NCBI GenBank assembly: GCA_038049695.1
Contig: CP142455.1
Span: 31,161,501-31,225,500, forward strand
Direction: 5' to 3'
DNA: 64,000 bases
Source of the DNA: Cinnamomum chago
Lineage: Eukaryota; Streptophyta; Magnoliopsida; Laurales; Lauraceae
Part shown: in pieces, positions 44,292 through 56,000 of the stretch
Layout: the number at the start of each line of letters is the position of its first letter
Position numbering within the stretch: the first letter of the stretch is position 1
Notes under the pieces: model-generated
What the model was told of the DNA's origin: nothing
Database searches by the model: none
The model's input: the letters and a program-made list of their open reading frames with translations, nothing else
Made by a program: the position numbers and the translations under genes

Positions 44292-45095
44292 TATCCTGTT
44301 GGAAAAATGGATAAGAGCTACACTGTATTTGTCAACTTTGAGCCAAAATCTAAGTAGGACCCACTTATCATTTTTAGGTGGGAATATATGGGAATGTAAT
44401 CTACCCATGAGTAGATTGAGAATATGTATCGGGTTGTTCTAATCCATTAAGGAGTGAATGAGAAATTGCTTTCTAAACACCCCGAACTAAATCGGGCTTG
44501 GGTTTGGGCTTGGGCTTGGGCTTCACGTGAGTTGGGCTTGGCTCGGTCCACTACTTCAGAGGTGTGTGCCCTTTCGTATATGAAATGGTGTGTCCCTAGT
44601 CCCAAGAGGTGTGTGCCGTTTCATATATGAAAGGTTGTGTCCCTAGTCCCAAGAGGTGTGTCCCAAGTGGTGTGTGTCCATTCACATATGAAAGGGTGTG
44701 TCCAACCCAAGAGGTTTGTCCAAAGAGAAGCATCTGTTCACTGAATAGATGCAACCCCATGAATAGACATGAAGTTGGCTATAAATATCATCTTGTCCAT
44801 GCCTTCTTGCTCATTCCATTCACTGCAACTGCATTGCATTTGGGGCATCAGTCTGAGTCAAGAGAGAGTTCTACTACACGATTGGTTCGCCTGTCACTCA
44901 GTTTGTAGTGCTGCAACTGTGTGAGACTGATCATTGTATCCTAGGAGACAAACGCCGTTGAAGCTCGTGAGCACCATTGCGGGGGCGAATTTTGTCTTAA
45001 GGACATAGTGTCAAACACTAGCCTTGATCATTCTTCTTCTGCAAGTTTCTGAGATTCGTAACTCCAGCAACATAGTACTATTTTTCTGCCTACAA
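44292..45095 (+). mobile_element. LTR-like segment (possible solo or decayed copia LTR)
   Basis: It begins TGTTGGAAAAATGG, the usual copia LTR opening, and has a TATA-like GGCTATAAATATC at about 44778. It continues with U5-like text (GTATCCTAGGAGACAAACGC, GCACCATTGCGGGGGCGAAT) and ends near TGCCTACAAACA. No 5-bp target duplication or internal copia genes were found. Confidence 0.4.
44566..44730. repeat. GTGTGTCC minisatellite inside the LTR-like segment
   Basis: Three to four imperfect units of about 50 bp carry CATATATGAAA or CACATATGAAAGG, GGTGTGTCC, CTAGTCCCAAGAGGTGTGT. Variable repeats of this kind are common in LTR U3 regions. The frame across it (44609-44908) looks accidental. Confidence 0.7.
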
Positions 45096-45364
45096 ACAGT
45101 AAGTGATTCTCATTCGTATATTTACATTCTATTTTACTCTTTTATTGTTATTTGTGAGGAACTTTTTCCTGAATTCTGAAATACTAGTGCATGTACTCGG
45201 ACTAACATGCCAAATAGTGCACTGCTGTCTATTTCATTGAACGGACCATGAAGCTGTGGGATCATCTACCATGAGTGTTTTTTTGGTAAAACATTCTGCC
45301 ATGAGTTAGTAACATTTTTTTATTTTCTTATGAAACATAAGAAAGTGTGTTCCTCTAACTCAAC

Positions 45365-45560
45365 TTTCAAATGATGATGGGAACTTGATTCCAGCTTGCC
45401 GACTTGACAAAGTGACATCACCCGGCATTATAGCTGGTGAATCGTGCATGAAAAAGAAAGTTTTGCCAATAGGAAATATATGCTGCACTCATTCAAAGAG
45501 GATATCATGAATTTTATTGCAATTCTATGAAGGGCGTCATCATTTGATTACTTTTGAATT
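45365..45560. repeat. Diverged repeat, copy 2
   Basis: Partner of 42500-42690 in the same orientation, 2.87 kb away. The minus frame gives DDALHRIAIKFMISS against the partner's ADALHKMTRKTLVIM. Confidence 0.55.
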
Positions 45561-46720
45561 TCTAAGAATCCCAAGCAATACCTTCCACATGGATATTAGA
45601 TTTCTAAGGATCCCAAGCAATACATTTCACATGAATTTCTAAGGATCTTGTTGGTCAATTGGTTAGGCACACATGTGTATTGTTTATGAGTGTGTGCTTT
45701 CGGCCACTTTTAAAGGAAAAAAGAATGTAAAAAACGTTAGTAATGTTTATTTGTATCAGAAGCAATCCAAAAGTTTTGAGTTACGCTTCTTACTCCTTGC
45801 CAATGAGGGATAGTGGGACCCACAACTTACGACCCAAAACTATCTGCAAGTTGATGACTCGAATGTTGAAAATTCACTGCTAAAGGTGGGTTTTATTTAT
45901 TTGTGAACATAAAACTCAGAGTATTATCTGAATGAATCTAAATTTGGGGCAACAGGGACAGGGCAATTTGTAAATACCCACGTCTTGTACCAAGTGGTCT
46001 GCCCAAGTCCCCCCTTTTTTTTCTTTGGTTCCTGATGGACTGTGGAACCAATGGCAGTAGTTGGCCCATGTCTTTACCAATGGCAAATGGAATAAAGAAA
46101 TGGATTCTTTAGCTAAAGGAGTACTCTAGCGGTGGGTAATGTGCTACCTTTGTAATATTATTTAATTTTATCTTAGCAATAGATCAATCTTCAAACTACC
46201 TAAAAAGGACCCTAAAATCATTGAGGGCCCTAAATCCATTGAGGGCTTATCTTTTTTGTGAAGCTAGATAGCTAGAATCCTATTTGTATAAGTGGTTAAA
46301 AATGAATGACCTAAAGTGAATACCTTAAAAATGACCATCAATGACTTTAACTATTAATGAAAATCGAATCAAGTGAAGATGGAAAATTAGTATTGATCCA
46401 CCACTCTAGTAGCTCAGTACCTTGGAATGAATGTAAGGGTCTAATCCCTATCTCCAACTCATATGTATTTTTGCTAAGGAACAGGGCCTGGTAGTTCGTG
46501 TATAGCCACAAGTGGGTTTTATTTATTCAAACATCATCGAATCAATAGAAATAGTTTAGGATTTACAGTTTAAGATTTAAGATTTAAGATTCAGGACCTA
46601 AATCGTTAATAGTACCTTTTGCTTATAAGTAGCATTCCACCTAACCTTTGTTGTCATGAGAAGGTGACAGCTTGGTTTGTTAATGTTCAAAGTGTCCTAG
46701 AGATACAGGCCAAACACCTT
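45561..46720. other. Gene-free stretch
   Basis: AT-rich. AAGATTTAAGATT-type simple repeats near 46565-46590. No gene seen. Confidence 0.5.
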
Positions 46721-46798
46721 TAATATCTACTGTAAGATCTACTGAAATATGAATTAATTGGCCATTAAGACCTACTGTAAGATCTACTGAAATATCAA

Positions 46799-47095
46799 TT
46801 AAAAGAGGAAAAGCAGACAACCAAAAAGCAACAACAAAAAGACTATACCAACTGTAGAAACAAAGGTTTTTGTACCACTGATATGAACAGTTGGACAAAT
46901 TGTATTCCCTCCTTGGTATAGTGCCCCTGTAGCAGTGCTTAATTGCACAACAGTGGTGTTGTGGTCTTTGTACATGCACAACATCAATACTTGGCTTCTT
47001 GACTGTTTGCTTTCACTTTCATGATTTGAAACCCATATGTTCCAACCTTTGAAACCAGCCTCTGAATGTTTGACTAGTGTGAAGTATTTGTAAAA
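46799..47095 (-). CDS. Unrecognised small frame, possible exon
   Basis: An open frame of about 98 codons reads FTLVKHSEAGFKGWNIWVSN, then VLMLCMYKDHNTTVVQLSTA, GALYQGGNTICPTVHISGT, ending in a very hydrophobic tail of about 15 residues (GIVFLLLLFGCLLFLF). The composition is protein-like up to the tail and there is a splice-like TTCAGAG upstream of AGFKGW. I do not recognise the family. It points away from the Myb/SANT-like gene that starts 42 bases further on. A 45-bp tandem duplication (TACTGTAAGATCTACTGAAA at 46728 and 46773) lies just after its stop. Confidence 0.35.
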   Translation of the reverse strand, partial: FYKYFTLVKHSEAGFKGWNIWVSNHESESKQSRSQVLMLCMYKDHNTTVVQLSTATGALYQGGNTICPTVHISGTKTFVSTVGIVFLLLLFGCLLFLF

Positions 47096-47136
47096 TCATA
47101 TGACTAATAAACACAAATTTTTTTAGGGATGTTTAG

Positions 47137-48270
47137 ATGGCCGAAATAATGGCTCCATCTCATAAGGGTAAGGAAAAAGCTGAGACCAGTAGGGCTGTTT
47201 GGTCAGAAAATATGAAGAAGATTTTCTTGGATCTATGTATTGAAGAAGTATTGCAAGGTGGAAGACCAGGGTCAAATTTTAAAGCACAATCATGGACAAA
47301 GATTATCGAGGGTTTTAAGGTGAAAACCGGGCTATTGTATGGACAAAAGCAATTAAAGAATCAATGGGATCTAATGAGAAAACAGTACAATGCTTGGACA
47401 ACCTTATGTGGGCAAACTGGTGTAGGTTATAACGAAGCAACTCAGACAGTTACAATGGAACCTGAGAGATGGGATGAATATCTAAAGGTAATATATTTTT
47501 ACATTTTATAGAATTTATAGTATGTAAAATCCTCTTTTATATTAATTAACTAAATTTATATCATTTGATGTAGGGACACCGTGATGCAAAGATATTTAGG
47601 ACTAAGTCTTTATCATTTCCCAATGAAATGACCACTCTCTTTGGTGGAACCCAAGCTAGGGGAGAAGATGCTTGGACACCGTCTTCAGGTTCTTTTCCAA
47701 AAGACTTGAGTATGCAAATGGCCTCTCAATTACCCGATATAGGCAATACTCAAAATGTTGTTGAACATGAGACTTATGAGGATGTCGAAATGGAAGAAAT
47801 AATGCTAATGTCAAATGTGAGGAGTAAACGACCCGGTCCTTCACGAAGCAGGAAGAATGCTAAGATTAGTAAGTTTGATGAGAGTCTTGAGCGCATAGTC
47901 ATTATACTTGAAGGAGAGAAGAATGAAGAAGAGAGGAAAGAGAAAGAGAGGAAAGAAGAAGAGATGAAAGAGAAAGAGAGGAAAGATGAAGAAAGGAAGG
48001 AAGAAGAGAGAAAAGAGAAACAGAGGAAAGAAGAAGAGATGAAAGAAAAAGATAAAGAGAGGAAAATGGAAGAGATGAAGCAAGGTCCTACAATGCAGGA
48101 ATGTATTGTTACTTTAAAACTGATACCAAATATCAAAGAGACCTCAGAATTGTATTTTTTTTGGTACAAGGGCATTTAAGGATAAAGACAATAGAAATAT
48201 ATTCATGTCGTTTGAGAGTGATGATGCTCGCATCTATTGGCTGAATATGATACTGAAACATGGGCCTTGA
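47137..48270 (+). pseudogene. Myb/SANT-like domain protein, one late frameshift
   Basis: Exon 1 (47137-47487) runs from MAEIMAPSHKGKEKAETS into a Myb/SANT-like domain (Myb_DNA-bind_3 type): FLDLCIEEVLQGGRPGSNFK, SWTKIIEGF, KNQWDLMRKQYNAWTTL, ending WDEYLK. A GT-AG intron (47488-47573) joins in phase to exon 2, GHRDAKIFRTKSLSFPNEMT. A long Glu/Lys/Arg helix follows (about 47920-48080). The C-terminal half of the family motif is split by an eight-T run near 48150. As read, the frame ends at 48179. One base fewer would give a frame open to a TGA at 48268-48270 with the expected IFMSFESDDARIYWL. These proteins bind DNA, and related ones partner PIF/Harbinger transposases. No Harbinger nuclease is seen nearby. 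The T-run makes a sequencing error possible. Confidence 0.75.
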
Positions 48271-48759
48271 TAAGTTTTATTTGAATATAGTGGGATTTTT
48301 GGAGGAGTATGGAATCACTTTTGGATGTAAGAACTTAAGACTCATCGCTTTTGAATACATTGAATGTAAGAACTTCTGACTCGTCAATTTTGAATATACC
48401 AAATGTAAGAGCTTATGACTCGTCACTTTTGAATATACCAAACGTAAGCAACTCATCTTCTTTGTTTGTGTTGGCTGTGTTGTAGAAATATAACTTCTCT
48501 GTAAAAAATAAAATAAAATAATTGTTCCATAGATTTTGTTAGATCCCCATTTATGTTAAGGAAGATGTGTAATTTTAATGGCTATGATGGAGTGGAAGAA
48601 ACTCTAAAGGTTGGATATGATGGATGAACTAACACTGGTGTGTTGAGAAGCCTGATGGTTTTCATATTACATTGGCATTTCTCATCATCATCATAGCCTT
48701 AATTTTTCCATATATAAATATATATATATATGAGGTCAGACTTAATGAGCTATACTACT

Positions 48760-48763
<4 letters not shown>

Positions 48764-48811
<48 letters not shown>
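48764..48811. repeat. (AG)n microsatellite
   Basis: About 24 uninterrupted AG units. Confidence 0.95.
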
Positions 48812-48812
<1 letters not shown>

Positions 48813-48849
48813 CTATTTCAATATATCATCTCAGGCTAATTTTGGTGGA

Positions 48850-49130
48850 TGGTTCTAGGGTCTCTGGGTGTAGGTGTGTGTTGGTGTGTATCTGCATGTC
48901 TTCTGCATGCTTAGTATCCCCAGGAATATGATCAACAGGAAGCACATTAGTAGGTGATGTCCAATTTGATGGTGTTGCATATGAACCAGAAGGTTTTTCT
49001 GGTGGTTTTGAGATCGTAGTAGGTCTGATTGAATCAACGGAGTTCCTCTGTGAAACTGAAGGAGAAGGTGTTTGAGTCGCGACCTGCGCCGGAGTAGTCT
49101 ATGCGCCAGAGTTCAAATGTAGCATTAACC
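48850..49130 (-). pseudogene. Unrecognised Ser/Pro/Thr-rich frame
   Basis: The minus strand reads TTPAQVATQTPSPSVSQRNS, then TISKPPEKPSGSYATPSNWT, VLPVDHIPGDTKHAEDMQ, over about 95 codons with one stop near its start. It is low in hydrophobic residues and looks like a linker or C-terminal tail, perhaps of a transposon protein. No domain is visible. Confidence 0.3.
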
Positions 49131-49411
49131 CAATTTCTAGATGTTGGGTCATGTTGTATCTATGTGTTGTTTGAAGCCATTTGAAATTGTAATGGAGAAT
49201 GGATTGATGTGGAGTTTACACTTACTGAGGATCCTTTACAACCTTTATATAGACCAATAGGCATCCCTTTATCACATCTTAATTAGATATTATATGTTTT
49301 AATTGGAGCAGTCAACAATCTTTGACTCTTATAATTTCTAATCAAGAATCCTAAAGACATTGACTCACATTTTTCTAAACTAAAGCAAAAATCACAATAA
49401 AGCTATTGTCT

Positions 49412-49926
49412 AAGACAGAATTTCCTAAAATATGAAACTTGGCATGTGAGATAACCCAATGGCCTGAACTAATAAATCACTTAATTTTTGTTGGTAGAAT
49501 TAGTCATTTAAGTTATGGACCCTCTTTGTAAACTGGAACTATGCTGGTATTTTTTTAGCCTTATTTTATAAGTCTTCAAGGATGCATTTGGCCCATGGCC
49601 TGCATCAGATTGCCGAAGAGATTGTGAAGCCAATTATGGAGAACAGAATTGATGAGCCATCAATGCTTTGAATGGCCATGAAGAAGATGAAGCATGGGAG
49701 TGGGATCTCTCAGTGCTTGAAGTTGAGGTTTGGTTTTGGTGGATGGAACTATGGATGCTTAAGAATCAAGAGGAGAAGAAAGACTCAGACGTGGACAGCA
49801 AAGGGAGCTTCTCCTTCTTCAACTAAGTGATTTTGTTTCCTCTTCTTCTACAAATGATTTTTCTGATGCTACTACTACTATTACCGTCACATCCGCTACC
49901 TCTGCATCTGCTAGCATTGAACATAA
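49412..49926. repeat. 515-bp direct duplication, upstream copy (empty target site)
   Basis: Same length as 56237-56751 and, by eye, differing at about three positions (ATATGAAAC/ATACGAAAC, GAGATTGTG/GAGACTGTG, CTATGGATG/CTATGGCTG). Here the preceding flank is continuous (GCTATTGTCT then AAGACAG), that is, the target without the CACTA element. Confidence 0.9.
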
Positions 49927-52426
49927 GAGTGTGAAGATCCCTTCTGAAAACTCTGTAAGAAGAAAACAGATCACAAGGTGAAAATCTCAACAAGCAAATG
50001 CAGAGATGAACAAGATGCCACAAACACACCAAAGATAAAAATAAAAAACACATCACTCAAATACCTTTCTCAACTTGCGTCTCCACTTCTTCCCAACTAG
50101 TGCAAAGATAAAACTCATTTTAGCCATTTGAGATCTCAATTTCATTCACTCTGTCTAGAAGTGTCATTGTTATCTTCTTTTCTAATCTATTCCTGAACTG
50201 TAATTCACTCCTATGATTGATCCATCAATCTAACGTTGCTGAGGATTGGAGATCAATGTCCTAAATCTAACCAAAGGCCTAGAAGCAAAACAGATCAAAG
50301 GTTAGCAGTTATCAATGGGAGAACCATTAACGAAGCGCCAAACCAGATTAAGGTCAATTTGGAAAGGCACAATCCAGAAGAGAATCCTTCCACCCGAGCC
50401 CACACCTTCTCTAAGGTGTGAGAAGGTATCACTACAGCATTGGCCAGAGTAGAACACGCAACCCCTTCTCACCGGAAACCGTAGTGAACCTCTTCTCAAA
50501 TCCAAACCTGCACACCCATCCCATACACATGTAAAAACAGAGTGGTGCTTTGATATAGCTACAACATAAACAATCTTCATAAAAATCCATGGTTTCTACA
50601 GAAAAAGGAGGTTTGATTCAAGACTCATCACAGAAAACATCATCTAGTCTACTAAAAAAAAAAAAAAAAACCCTATATTATATGTGAGCAAGAATTATAT
50701 ATGTATATCATAACAAAAAGGTTTGCTATATCTATGACTATCTGCACCAATATTGCTAGAGGAACACTATAACATGGACATAAAATAGAATTGGCCCATA
50801 AATGTTCGACAGCGGACAAGGGCAAAACACCCATTGAATTTGAATTGGAAGATGACAACAAGAAATTGGGTCTACATTGATCTGAAGCATCCAAACTCAA
50901 TGAAGAGTTCTTCTGTGGAACCATTTAGTCCTGTTTGTAGTGCATAGGCGCTGACAACATTAAGAATTATTATATCTAAGACAATCTTAACCATTGTTAC
51001 CATATGGTTCTTTCTCCAAACTACAATCTTCCCCTTTAAAAAGCACCAACTACAATGCCTATGCCATCTCCAGAATTACACTCATGATTTAAAAGTTTAA
51101 AACCCTTTTCCACTTATATCTTGTAGGAAGGCTATATATATTAACCTTTGTTACATTACCTCGACTAACTCCAAGCTCTCTTCCCTATCAAAGTACACAA
51201 TCAAAGATTCTAACTATAATTTATAGGGAGTGTTCTTTACCAGTGGCTACCCTTCATACTATGAGAATCCTTGCTTACTTCTTACAGCATATTTACGCCA
51301 TTGATTAACTGTTTCTAGTCCACATTCTAACTAACTCTTAAACACTACAACCAGGTTCAATCACAACACATCACTTAAGGAAATATTATAAACTATTAGT
51401 TCTTCATTACCAACATCTGTGGCAAAACAAAGTGCTCTGATGTTGCTGACACAAGCTCACACATGAATCTGTAAACTTCTAACTGGGTCATAAAGCATTC
51501 TGGTCACTTGACTGACAAACCATTTTCTCTTACAACCTGCTCCCCGACCCCTCCACCATGTTTCATCCTCCCAAATTTGATAGCGAAATAAATGGATGGA
51601 AGAAATGGGTCTAGTATGGGAGTGGGATTTTTGAAAGATCATTCATTCCATGTGCTATAAAATTAATAATTATTTAAGGGAGCGCCACAGTTAGAAATGG
51701 GAATCAATCCAACACACACCTCCTCCCACAAGCAACCAACCATGCAGCACATCATTTAACAAGAATAATAAGTTTATCCTGCATAACTAGGGCTACAACT
51801 TTTTCTTTCATCTCCAGGTAGGTAAATAGCAAGTGCCATTGTAAAGTGCATGATCATTTTGAATGGGTTAGGTGCATGGCCGTAGAACACAGTTTAACAA
51901 ATTCAGCTAGTGAGAGCTCCATAACCAATACAGTCTAGCCAATATATCAGTCTAAACTGAAATATTGGTCCTTTTGATATACTACAAAATTTATAAATAA
52001 AAATAAAAAATTTTAAAAAACAAACTTGCTCTAAATAGTTAAAAAAAAGAGTTGACGATCTTCATTGTGGTGAACACAAAGGAGTTTTAATTGAATTTCA
52101 AAAAACTGCCTATAAAAAATTGGTAAGGTCAAATTTGAAGAACTTCTTCAGGGATACATTCCCGTTTTGGAAAAGTCATAAAAATATTAGTGTGTTATAT
52201 AAAGATGTGTTACTATCAAGAGAGTTCCTACAATTGAGAGTTATGGAATCAAACTGCAAATAGCATAGACAGTTACTGACTAAAACACCATAAACAGTTA
52301 AAAATCATGATAATCTCATAAGCAGATGAACAACATACTGGAGGACAGGACAAACGTTTGAACATTCAAAGAATAACAACCGAAGCCACAAATCAAAAAA
52401 TAACTTGATGAGCAATTAAAACTTAC

Positions 52427-53096
52427 TTGCACTAAGCTAAGCTCCTGTTCATTTTGTAGTCGAGCCATTCTAGCAGGTGATTTCCATACAAGCACTAAGG
52501 TAGCAAAGACAACACGGTTAGCCTGTAACCAGTAAGGCATCAATTTAACCATGAATATTTGATATAAATCGCACGTAAGTAGAGCACTTCAGCATGAATT
52601 TACAATGAATACTTGCCAATAGCCAAAAATGCATTTGCTATGTTGATAACCATCTTGTCAAAAAGAGCCAATCCAAGAAAAGTTATACAAGAACTTGCAA
52701 GCTCATTCAAAAGCATTACTTGAAAGAGAGAGAGACTGAGAGAGTACAATGGTACACTGAGATACAATTACACAGCATAAGAACAATGATGAAGTACAGA
52801 ATTTTATTGGAGTACAAAATAAGATCTCATCAAGTACCAAATTAATTAGTTAGGCATCTTACAGGAAAGTCACAGAAAAACACAATCTTCACTTTTCATC
52901 AATGTTTGCATGATTTGGGCAGGTCACAATTATTTATTTTTTTCAGTACTGTCAGCAAGCACTAAATCAAGGCTTAGAAGAATACCATATTAAGAACTTG
53001 GTGATACCATCCACTTGGCACAAAATTAATTTCATTCTGTTCTTGAGTACATTTCAGCCAGATGGTCTGCAAATGTCATGCAATCAGCAGCTAGAG

Positions 53097-53133
<37 letters not shown>

Positions 53134-53229
53134 AGCTAGTAATCATATAGAGATATTACCTTCTTAAAGCCTGGAAACTTTGTTTCAGAAACATCATCAA
53201 AAATATCATAGACCGAATTTTTCATGTTC
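52427..53229 (-). pseudogene. JmjC-domain (JMJ20/JMJD4-like) gene fragment
   Basis: Three minus-strand blocks with GT-AG borders: 53160-53229 (NMKNSVYDIFDDVSETKFPG), 52986-53066 (TIWLKCTQEQNEINFVPSGW YHQV), and 52427-52522 (NRVVFATLVLVWKSPARMAR LQNEQELSLVQ). The second block carries the end of a JmjC 2-oxoglutarate oxygenase fold, FVPSGWYHQV, with the last metal-binding His. The usual QVHNL has become QVLNM. JMJD4-type enzymes are lysine hydroxylases and plant JMJ20 acts on histone arginine methylation; the exact paralogue is from memory. The first metal ligands, upstream exons and the ISINHNW exon are missing. The fragment is antisense to the CACTA gene next to it, which suggests capture by the transposon. 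The third block's assignment is less sure. Confidence 0.65.
53099..53129. repeat. (GA)n microsatellite in the JmjC fragment intron
   Basis: About fifteen GA units between the two JmjC exons. Confidence 0.9.
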
Positions 53230-53592
53230 CTGCATGAATTATATGCTTAACTGGGGACTTACATATCCTACATCCACAGCCTACAGTGTTCATGCCAATT
53301 TGTGAGTACAATATCCAAGCCGCTCCTTTGGATGGGTGTGTTCATAGGTTCCAAAATCAAATATAATGATTCATTGGATAAGGAGAAAAAAAAAGTTTAT
53401 AACAAATCAATTAATCCTTTTGTCTCAATAATAATGAAAAACAGAGCATGAGCATCCAAAACCAAAGAGAATAATCTTTTAGGTGTGTGTCCCTTTTTAT
53501 GTCTATTATTATAATTATTTATAAATATTTTTATCCCTATTATTATAAAAATTTACTTACTCAATTCATTATCTATTACTTGTAATTTTCAG

Positions 53593-54653
53593 CGCAAGTC
53601 ACAGAGGAATAAAGAGAGCCGGAGCAAAGTGAAGACGCTTCATACATCTAGATCTCGATCATTTGCAGCCCAGTTCTCGATCATGCAGGCAGATGAGCAA
53701 CAGGCTCCTCCATCTCAACCTGATTTATATCGACAGCGACACTATAGCAATAAAAAGAACAAATGGATCACAGATCATGTTGAGGAGACACATGTGAGTT
53801 GTTTCATTGACATGAGAATATTTGTTTGTATTATATAGTACTTTAGGTGAAGCAAAAGGAGTTTACAACCTATGCTTAAGGTCATTTTAAGCCTATCACT
53901 AGTTAAACATGTTGTGATGCAATATTGCAATTTAATAGCCACGCAATAGCTCATCCCATATTGCATTACCATTTAGCAACTTCTCTTTACTCATTGTTCG
54001 TGGCAAGGCAAGAACTATAATTATTATATATGAAGTGAAGTGAGTAATTGATTCCAATTTGATTTTGACTATTGAGAAATCCAATTTGACCTCTCCTTTT
54101 AAGTCAATTTTCATTCAATACTTAAAGCTTATGGGCCATACAGTAGTGTTTATGGGTAGTCCTTATGATTTTAAGCTTAATATGACGAAGTCCACCAAGT
54201 TGCACAGGGCACTCTTTGCTAGTATTGTAGATCCCAGTTTATTTCAATTGCCTAACATATATTAATTACATGACATATTTGAATGCTTCGATAATGCAGC
54301 GAAGAATGGAAGAGGCATTGTCGCAGCCTGAAATTAACTCTCCAGTGGCTGAGCAAGAGGTGATCGAGAATCTGCTAGGGAAGAGGGTCGCAAGGAGGCA
54401 AAGGTACCGCTCGAGGGGCCCATCATCATCTTCTACTGGTATCTTGATGTCTTCTGAGATAAGCACCCTACGGCAGCAACTAGCTGATTCGTTGAAAGCA
54501 CAAGAAGATTTGAGAGAAGAGTTGCGGCGACAGTATGAGGACTCGTAGAAGCAAATGCAAGATCAGGCAATTGTGCAGGTTCACATGCAGAGTCAGATTC
54601 AGTTGTTGCTTTCCCGAGTCGGTATGGATGGTTTGGATTCCTCCGAAAGATAA
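53593..54653 (+). pseudogene. CACTA TNPA-like protein (plant transposase Ptta/En/Spm type), C-terminal part
   Basis: Exon 53593-53793 after TTTTCAG encodes RKSQRNKESRSKVKTLHTSR SRSFAAQFSIMQ, the family's basic 'NK.NR.K....H..GS.SF' block. A second exon from 54300 encodes RRMEEALSQPEINSPVAEQE, LLGKRVARRQRYRSRGPSSS and a coiled coil (LRQQLADSLKAQEDLREELR). An in-frame TAG at 54546 breaks it. Beyond it the frame goes on with KQMQDQAIVQVHMQSQIQLL to a TAA at 54651-54653. The protein should bind this element's subterminal repeats. The N-terminal exons were not found. Confidence 0.7.
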
Positions 54654-55030
54654 GGATTTGATGGTTTTATGAATTGACATGGGTCATCCCTCTAACAAGT
54701 TCATTTTGCTCCTTACTGGCCGTGTTTCATGGCGTGCTTTGGATATTTGATGATTAGATTTTAGTTGAGATTTACTTTATTGAGATATTTGACTTTTTTT
54801 TACGTGGGATATTACATTTTATGTGGCATGGACAAGTTTTATGATTGGTTTTAGTTTATTGATGACACATTATTTTTTATTGTTACATGATGAATGTAGG
54901 ATTATTTATTGTTTATTAATGCTTATGCTTGTGCAATGTTAAAAATGTAGATTTGAACAGGAAAATATTGTACAGGAATTTTTCCTAATTTTTTCAATTA
55001 TTTCTTAATTGATAAGAAAAACTATTTCTC

Positions 55031-56000
55031 AACGCACTCTCTGCGTCACCAAAAGTAATTTCTTGACCTCGTTAGAGACATTTCTTGACACGTCAACACG
55101 TCAGAATATGTATGACCGGCGGTATGCGTGCGTCGTCAAATATGTATTTCGACGCTAGTATGTGTGTTGGCAAATGTATAATCGACGTTATTATGCGTCG
55201 GCAATGACGTAAATCTATTTCTCAACGCACTCTCTGCGTCGCCAAAAGTAATTTTCCTGCATCGTTAAAGACATAACCCGATGCTTCAACATGTCGGGAT
55301 ATGTATTACCGGCATTGTGTATGCGTCGTCACATATGTATTCCGACGCTAATATGTGCGTTGGCAAATGTATAACCGATGTTATTATGCGTCGGCAATTA
55401 GGTACATCTATTTTCCGACGCACCCTCTGCGTCTCTAAAAATAATTTTCCTGCATTGCTGAAGACATTTCCCGATGCTTCAAGACGTCGGGATATGTATT
55501 ACCGGCGTTGTGTATGCGTCATCAAATATGTATTCCGACGCTAGTATGTGTGTCAGCAAATGTATAACCGACGTTTTTATGCGTCGGTAATTAGGTACAT
55601 CTATTTCCCGACGCACTGTCTGCGTCTCTAAAAATAATTTTCCTGCATCATCGAAGACATTTCCCGATGCTTCAACACGTCGGGATATGTATTACTGGCG
55701 TTGTGTATGCGTCGTCAAATATGTATCCCGGCGCTAGTATTAGCGTCGGCAAATGTATTACCGACGTTGTTATGCATCGGCAGTTAGGTAAATCTATTTC
55801 CTGACGCATTTTTTGCGTCGCTAAAAGTAATTTTCATGCGTCGTTGAAGACATTTCCCGACGCTTCGACACGTCGGGATATGTATTACCTGCGTTGTGTA
55901 TGCGTCGTCAAATATGTATTCCGACGTTAGTATTAGTGTCGACAAATGTATAACCGACGTTGTCATGCGTTGGCAGTGAAGTGAGGTTTGCCACTAAGTT
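55031..56000. repeat. 193-bp tandem array of CCGACG motifs (CACTA subterminal)
   Basis: The landmark (A/G)ACGCAC.CTCTGCGTC occurs at 55031, 55224, 55417, 55610 and 55803, exactly 193 bp apart each time. Within each unit the order is CTTCAACACGTCGGGATATG, TATGCGTCGTCAAATATGTA, TCCGACGCTAGTATG, GGCAAATGTATAACCGACGT and ATGCGTCGGCA. A divergent sixth part runs to the terminus. CGTCGG and CCGACG alternate, so single strands could fold. Confidence 0.9.

Noticed and set aside
47774..48175. Minus frame of 133 codons rich in Ser/Phe
   Set aside because: Antisense of the Glu/Lys-rich coiled coil of the Myb/SANT-like gene.
50302..50580. Minus frame of 92 codons rich in Cys/Gly/Arg
   Set aside because: No domain, no splice context and unusual composition; likely accidental.
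55031..56000. CRISPR or centromeric satellite suspected from the 193-bp array
   Set aside because: There are only five units, next to a CACTA terminus and sharing the element's motif, so it is a subterminal transposon repeat.
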